Source of the DNA: a bacterium
GTDB lineage: Bacteria; Myxococcota_A; Bradymonadia; Bradymonadales; Bradymonadaceae
Reading direction: 5' to 3'
DNA: 64,000 nucleotides
Assembly: GCA_030427705.1 (NCBI GenBank)
Contig: JAUIBR010000003.1
Span: 124,001-188,000 of the forward strand
Under the pieces are notes generated by a model. That model was given only the letters and a program-made list of their open reading frames with translations. It searched no databases and was not told the origin of the DNA. The stretch's first letter is position 1, and each line of letters begins with the position of its first letter. A program made the translations under genes and the position numbers. This document shows positions 61,665 through 64,000 of the stretch, piece by piece.

Positions 61665-62188
61665 TACTTGGCGACGTACGGAATGGTGTAGTTGAGCGGG
61701 CCAGACAGCTTCGGACTCTTCACCGTCACAGACATCGTGACCTTCTTGTAGTCCTTGTCGAACTTGTACTTGATCGTCTTTTTGCCGTCTTCGGAGAAGA
61801 ACGTCTGGATGATCAGCTGCGGTTTTACGATCTGTGTGACCTTGAACTTCTCGCCGTCACCACGTTTCCAGGTGATTGGGCTTCCATCTGGCGGAGCGAC
61901 AACCGGATTACGGTTGTCCTGCTGAACGGTCACCTTCTTTGGCGTGAACTTGATGGACAGCTTCTTGAAGGCGATATTCGAGTCCTCAAGCTTGCCACGC
62001 GCGATCGGGCGCGTGATGAAACTCATGTCCTCGATAGCCTTTTCGATCCCAGCTTTGATCGTCTCTTTGTTCTTGGAATCGCTGTTTGCGACTTTGAACT
62101 CGAACGTGCCAGTTGGAATACCCTGAGCGGATGCAGTAGCTGGGATAGCAAGCAATACTGCGACAAACACAAACAATAGCGTTCGCAT
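61664..62188 (-). CDS. Secreted protein of unknown function
   Basis: A 174-residue protein with a Sec signal peptide (MRTLLFVFVAVLLAIPATASAQ). The mature part is Lys-rich and beta-structured (FKVTQIVKPQLIIQTFF, TIKYKFDKDYKKVTMSVTV), like a small beta barrel or sandwich. ATG 62188 has AGGA upstream; the longer frame translates repeat DNA. It is coupled to the 60948 lipoprotein. Confidence 0.72.
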   Translation of the reverse strand: MRTLLFVFVAVLLAIPATASAQGIPTGTFEFKVANSDSKNKETIKAGIEKAIEDMSFITRPIARGKLEDSNIAFKKLSIKFTPKKVTVQQDNRNPVVAPPDGSPITWKRGDGEKFKVTQIVKPQLIIQTFFSEDGKKTIKYKFDKDYKKVTMSVTVKSPKLSGPLNYTIPYVAK

Positions 62189-62246
62189 GAAAATCCTGTG
62201 TTGGTAGCGCCGAATGGAGGCATTGAAGCACGGACGTAGAATGCGA

Positions 62247-62515
62247 GCAAGGGTCTCAGTCGCTTCGCTCCTTCGGGGGCTCGGCATCGCTTCGCTTGCC
62301 TCGGGGCTCGCGCTTCGCGCTCGGGACTCGGCATCGCTTCGCTTGCCTCGGATTAGTTTTGAATTGGATGGGATTTCGAGTTTCATCGAAAATCAAAACC
62401 GAAGGAGCGAAGCGACTGAGCCCCGAACGAGGCCGCAGGCCGAAGTGAGCCCCGAGCGGAGCGCAGCGAACGCGAGCCCCGAGCGCGAAAGCGCGAGCCC
62501 CGAGCTTGCGTAAGA
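62247..62515. repeat. GAGCCCCGA hairpin repeats, family E
   Basis: Two arms in opposite orientation (62247-62355 and 62398-62515) share GAGCCCCGAG (or CTCGGGGCTC) with variable hairpins GCGCGAAAGCGC, GGCCGCAGGCC and AAGCGAAGCGATGCC. They fill the divergent spacer between the 61664 gene and the LysR gene. The AT-rich centre (62356-62397) may hold a promoter. Confidence 0.8.
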
Positions 62516-62541
62516 CGAAGTCTTGCGCAAAGCTGCATCCC

Positions 62542-63426
62542 ATGTCCGAACGATTTAGAAACGTCGCCAATATCTGGTCGTGGCTGCCCGCGTTTCGCGC
62601 CGTCGCGGAAACCGAGCACTTGCCGACGGCGTCCGAGATGATGAACGTCACGCCTCCTGCGCTGTCGCGAACCATCAAGAATCTGGAAGACGTTCTGGGC
62701 TACACACTTTTCGACCGCGAAGGTCGGACGATGAAGCTCAACGAGAACGGCCAGAGGCTGTTGGGCGCTGTGCGCGAGAGCATGCGCCGCGTTGATGATG
62801 CGATGGAAGCAAATCGCACGGGCGAGCTGACGGGCGTTCTGCGTTGGACTTCGAACTGGAGCCTGTCGGGTCTGGTGCTCTCGGGCCTGAAGAACCTGGT
62901 CACGCAACACCCAAAGGTCCTTCCCCGCATGTTACCTTTGGAAGAAGGCTTTCCACAGGCGCTTCTCCGCGGCGATTTAGACATCGCGATTATCACCGGG
63001 ACCGTGAATCTAAACGGCATCAACGCCACAGAAATCGGGCCTGTTCCGCATAGCGTCTACTGTGGAAAGGGGCACCCGCTCTACAAGAAGAAGGACGTCA
63101 AACTTGATGATGTCGCCGGCCAGGCGTTCGCAGCTCCAGTGCAAACCCTTCAGGGCATGTATGAAGACGGGTGGCCGTCGGCCGCACCGCGCAAGGTCGA
63201 GATGGAGTTTTCGCAGATGTCTGTGGGCTTTCGCGCCTGTCGTGACCACGGGCTTCTGGCAGTTCTTCCTGATGACGTCGGTCGCGACGAGAAAGGCCTC
63301 AAGCGCTTGGTTGGTCTGGATGCAAGCCCCACCGCATATGCACTTCACCGCACGTCGATTCGCGATGATGGTCCGGTCGAGCTTTTTGTAAAAGAGTTGC
63401 AGCGGGCGTTGAAGAAACGCGCTTAA
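62542..63426 (+). CDS. LysR-family transcriptional regulator
   Basis: A 294-residue regulator. The helix-turn-helix is at about residues 10-60 (FRAVAETEHLPTASEMMNVTPPALSRTIKNLED, read in parts; FDREGRTMKLNENGQRLL). The effector domain follows (LSGLVLSGLKNLVTQHPKV, RGDLDIAIITG). ATG 62542 is chosen over an upstream TTG. The divergent secreted-protein pair is a plausible target. Its TAA is directly followed by family D repeats. Confidence 0.9.
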   Translation: MSERFRNVANIWSWLPAFRAVAETEHLPTASEMMNVTPPALSRTIKNLEDVLGYTLFDREGRTMKLNENGQRLLGAVRESMRRVDDAMEANRTGELTGVLRWTSNWSLSGLVLSGLKNLVTQHPKVLPRMLPLEEGFPQALLRGDLDIAIITGTVNLNGINATEIGPVPHSVYCGKGHPLYKKKDVKLDDVAGQAFAAPVQTLQGMYEDGWPSAAPRKVEMEFSQMSVGFRACRDHGLLAVLPDDVGRDEKGLKRLVGLDASPTAYALHRTSIRDDGPVELFVKELQRALKKRA

Positions 63427-63460
63427 GTTCTTGGTTTTTGGTTCTTGGTTTTTGGGTTCT
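63427..63460 (+). repeat. GGTTCTTGG repeats filling a convergent spacer, family D
   Basis: All 33 bases between the LysR stop and the convergent gene stop are GTTCTTGGTTTTTGG-type repeats. The junction TAAGTTCTTGG is close to TAAGGTTCTTGG after the zinc-ribbon gene at 2892. Confidence 0.85.
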
Positions 63461-64000
63461 TAACTACCGCCCTCGATTCTGGCGATTCCGCCGCCCCATA
63501 GACCGATTAGCATCTCCGCAGGTCGGGCTCCGCGTTCTAGTCGCCAAACCAAGTCGCATGGGTAAAGCCCTTCGATGCGTTCCCAGTTCTGGGCAGCATC
63601 GGTGCTGCGCCATAGCCCTGTGACCGAGTCTTTTGTGGGCTCGGTATCGAATGCGGCACCAGACACATACCAAACGCCTTCGCTGTCAAATTGGACCAAC
63701 GGCAACGCGTCGACCACGGGCATATCGTGTTCCGTCCATGTGCATGGTGCGGTCTCGACGCTGCAACCCTCGGTGCTGAAGAACCCCGCTTCCGACACGG
63801 CGAGCATGCGGGTCGGGTCGTCGGGATGGGTGTCCAATCCGGTCACGAACGAACCTGAAATCTGCGATTCCAGACCGCTGGCGGTAATCATTCCATCGGT
63901 TCCCACGAAGAACACGTCCGAGCTGCCAAGCGCCGCGACGCCATCCGGCAACACTTTGAGAGCAAAACTTGGCAATTGCGCCAAGCGTGACCACGAGTCG
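63460..64000 (-). CDS. Asp-box (BNR-like) beta-propeller protein, partial
   Basis: The C-terminal 180 residues of a gene that starts beyond the right edge; the frame stays open to the last base. LWRSTDAAQNWERI is an Asp-box (BNR) motif, and HPDDPTRMLAVSEAGFF and DVFFVGTDGMI fit sialidase- or YCF48-like propeller blades. Three Cys suggest an exported protein, but the signal peptide is out of view. Confidence 0.7.
   Translation of the reverse strand, partial: DSWSRLAQLPSFALKVLPDGVAALGSSDVFFVGTDGMITASGLESQISGSFVTGLDTHPDDPTRMLAVSEAGFFSTEGCSVETAPCTWTEHDMPVVDALPLVQFDSEGVWYVSGAAFDTEPTKDSVTGLWRSTDAAQNWERIEGLYPCDLVWRLERGARPAEMLIGLWGGGIARIEGGS

Noticed and set aside
61664-62386. Longer N-terminus of the secreted protein before 62188
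   Set aside because: The extension is translated family E repeat and would bury the signal peptide.

Overview
The window looks like a chromosomal segment of a Myxococcota-type bacterium, most like the Bradymonadales (formerly Deltaproteobacteria). I infer this from many large secreted lipoproteins with Asn-rich NNVNN linkers, Cys-rich DGIDNDGDG-type repeats, a MYXO-CTERM-like tail, PATAN/DUF4388 and degenerate HD-GYP response regulators, and the dnaA / rpmH-rnpA-yidD-yidC-jag-mnmE gene set. No prophage, insertion sequence, integron or CRISPR array was seen.

Layout. Positions 1-1.8 kb: a minus-strand chain (PPC-domain protein, NUDIX CoA pyrophosphatase, coaBC) joined by ATGA overlaps. 1.9-3.4 kb: a CAT-anticodon tRNA, a coiled-coil zinc-ribbon protein and RNase P RNA. 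3.5-14.5 kb: envelope genes, with an operon of two beta-propeller lipoproteins plus a membrane protein, a propeller protein and an M48 metalloprotease. 14.8-19.3 kb: dynamin-like GTPase, ECF sigma factor, TetR regulator and a Cys-rich lipoprotein. 19.3-31.2 kb: a 1776-residue DUF3686 AAA+ ATPase, a choice-of-anchor lipoprotein, a TPR/winged-helix regulator, small membrane and lipoproteins, and a GHSMG lipase. 31.3-41.8 kb: long-chain acyl-CoA ligase, RpfG-like regulator with a broken HD motif, PA14/Calx-beta surface protein, deoxynucleoside kinase, S1-domain protein and a VWA lipoprotein. 42-48.5 kb: a tightly overlapping plus-strand chain of receiver-PATAN-TPR protein, TsaD, WbpD-like acetyltransferase, DegT aminotransferase and rhodanese. 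48.8-53.1 kb: two Bor-like lipoproteins, dnaA, TetR, a TerB-like protein and YajQ. 53.2-60.6 kb: minus-strand uvrC, mnmE, jag, yidC, yidD, rnpA and rpmH. 61-64 kb: secreted proteins, a LysR regulator and an Asp-box protein cut by the window end.

The most unusual property is the DNA between genes. At least six families of short, tandem, hairpin-forming repeats fill many spacers. They often begin or end within a base or two of a stop codon, and the same 27 bases follow the stop sense of two unrelated genes (10862 and 12842). In the largest family the hairpin arms change in compensating pairs (GCGC/GCGC, ACGC/GCGT, GCC/GGC, GCCC/GGGC, GCGGC/GCCGC) around a TTC or TTT loop while the linker stays constant, which suggests selection or a copying mechanism that keeps the fold. 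Other points are an rnpA reading frame with no ATG, GTG or TTG start for its conserved N-terminus (an ATC with a good ribosome binding site fits), a Jag/KhpB protein carrying a long histone-H1-like Lys/Ser/Thr/Ala repeat domain, and a dnaA upstream region without consensus DnaA boxes. All function calls come from reading translated motifs; no database search was possible.
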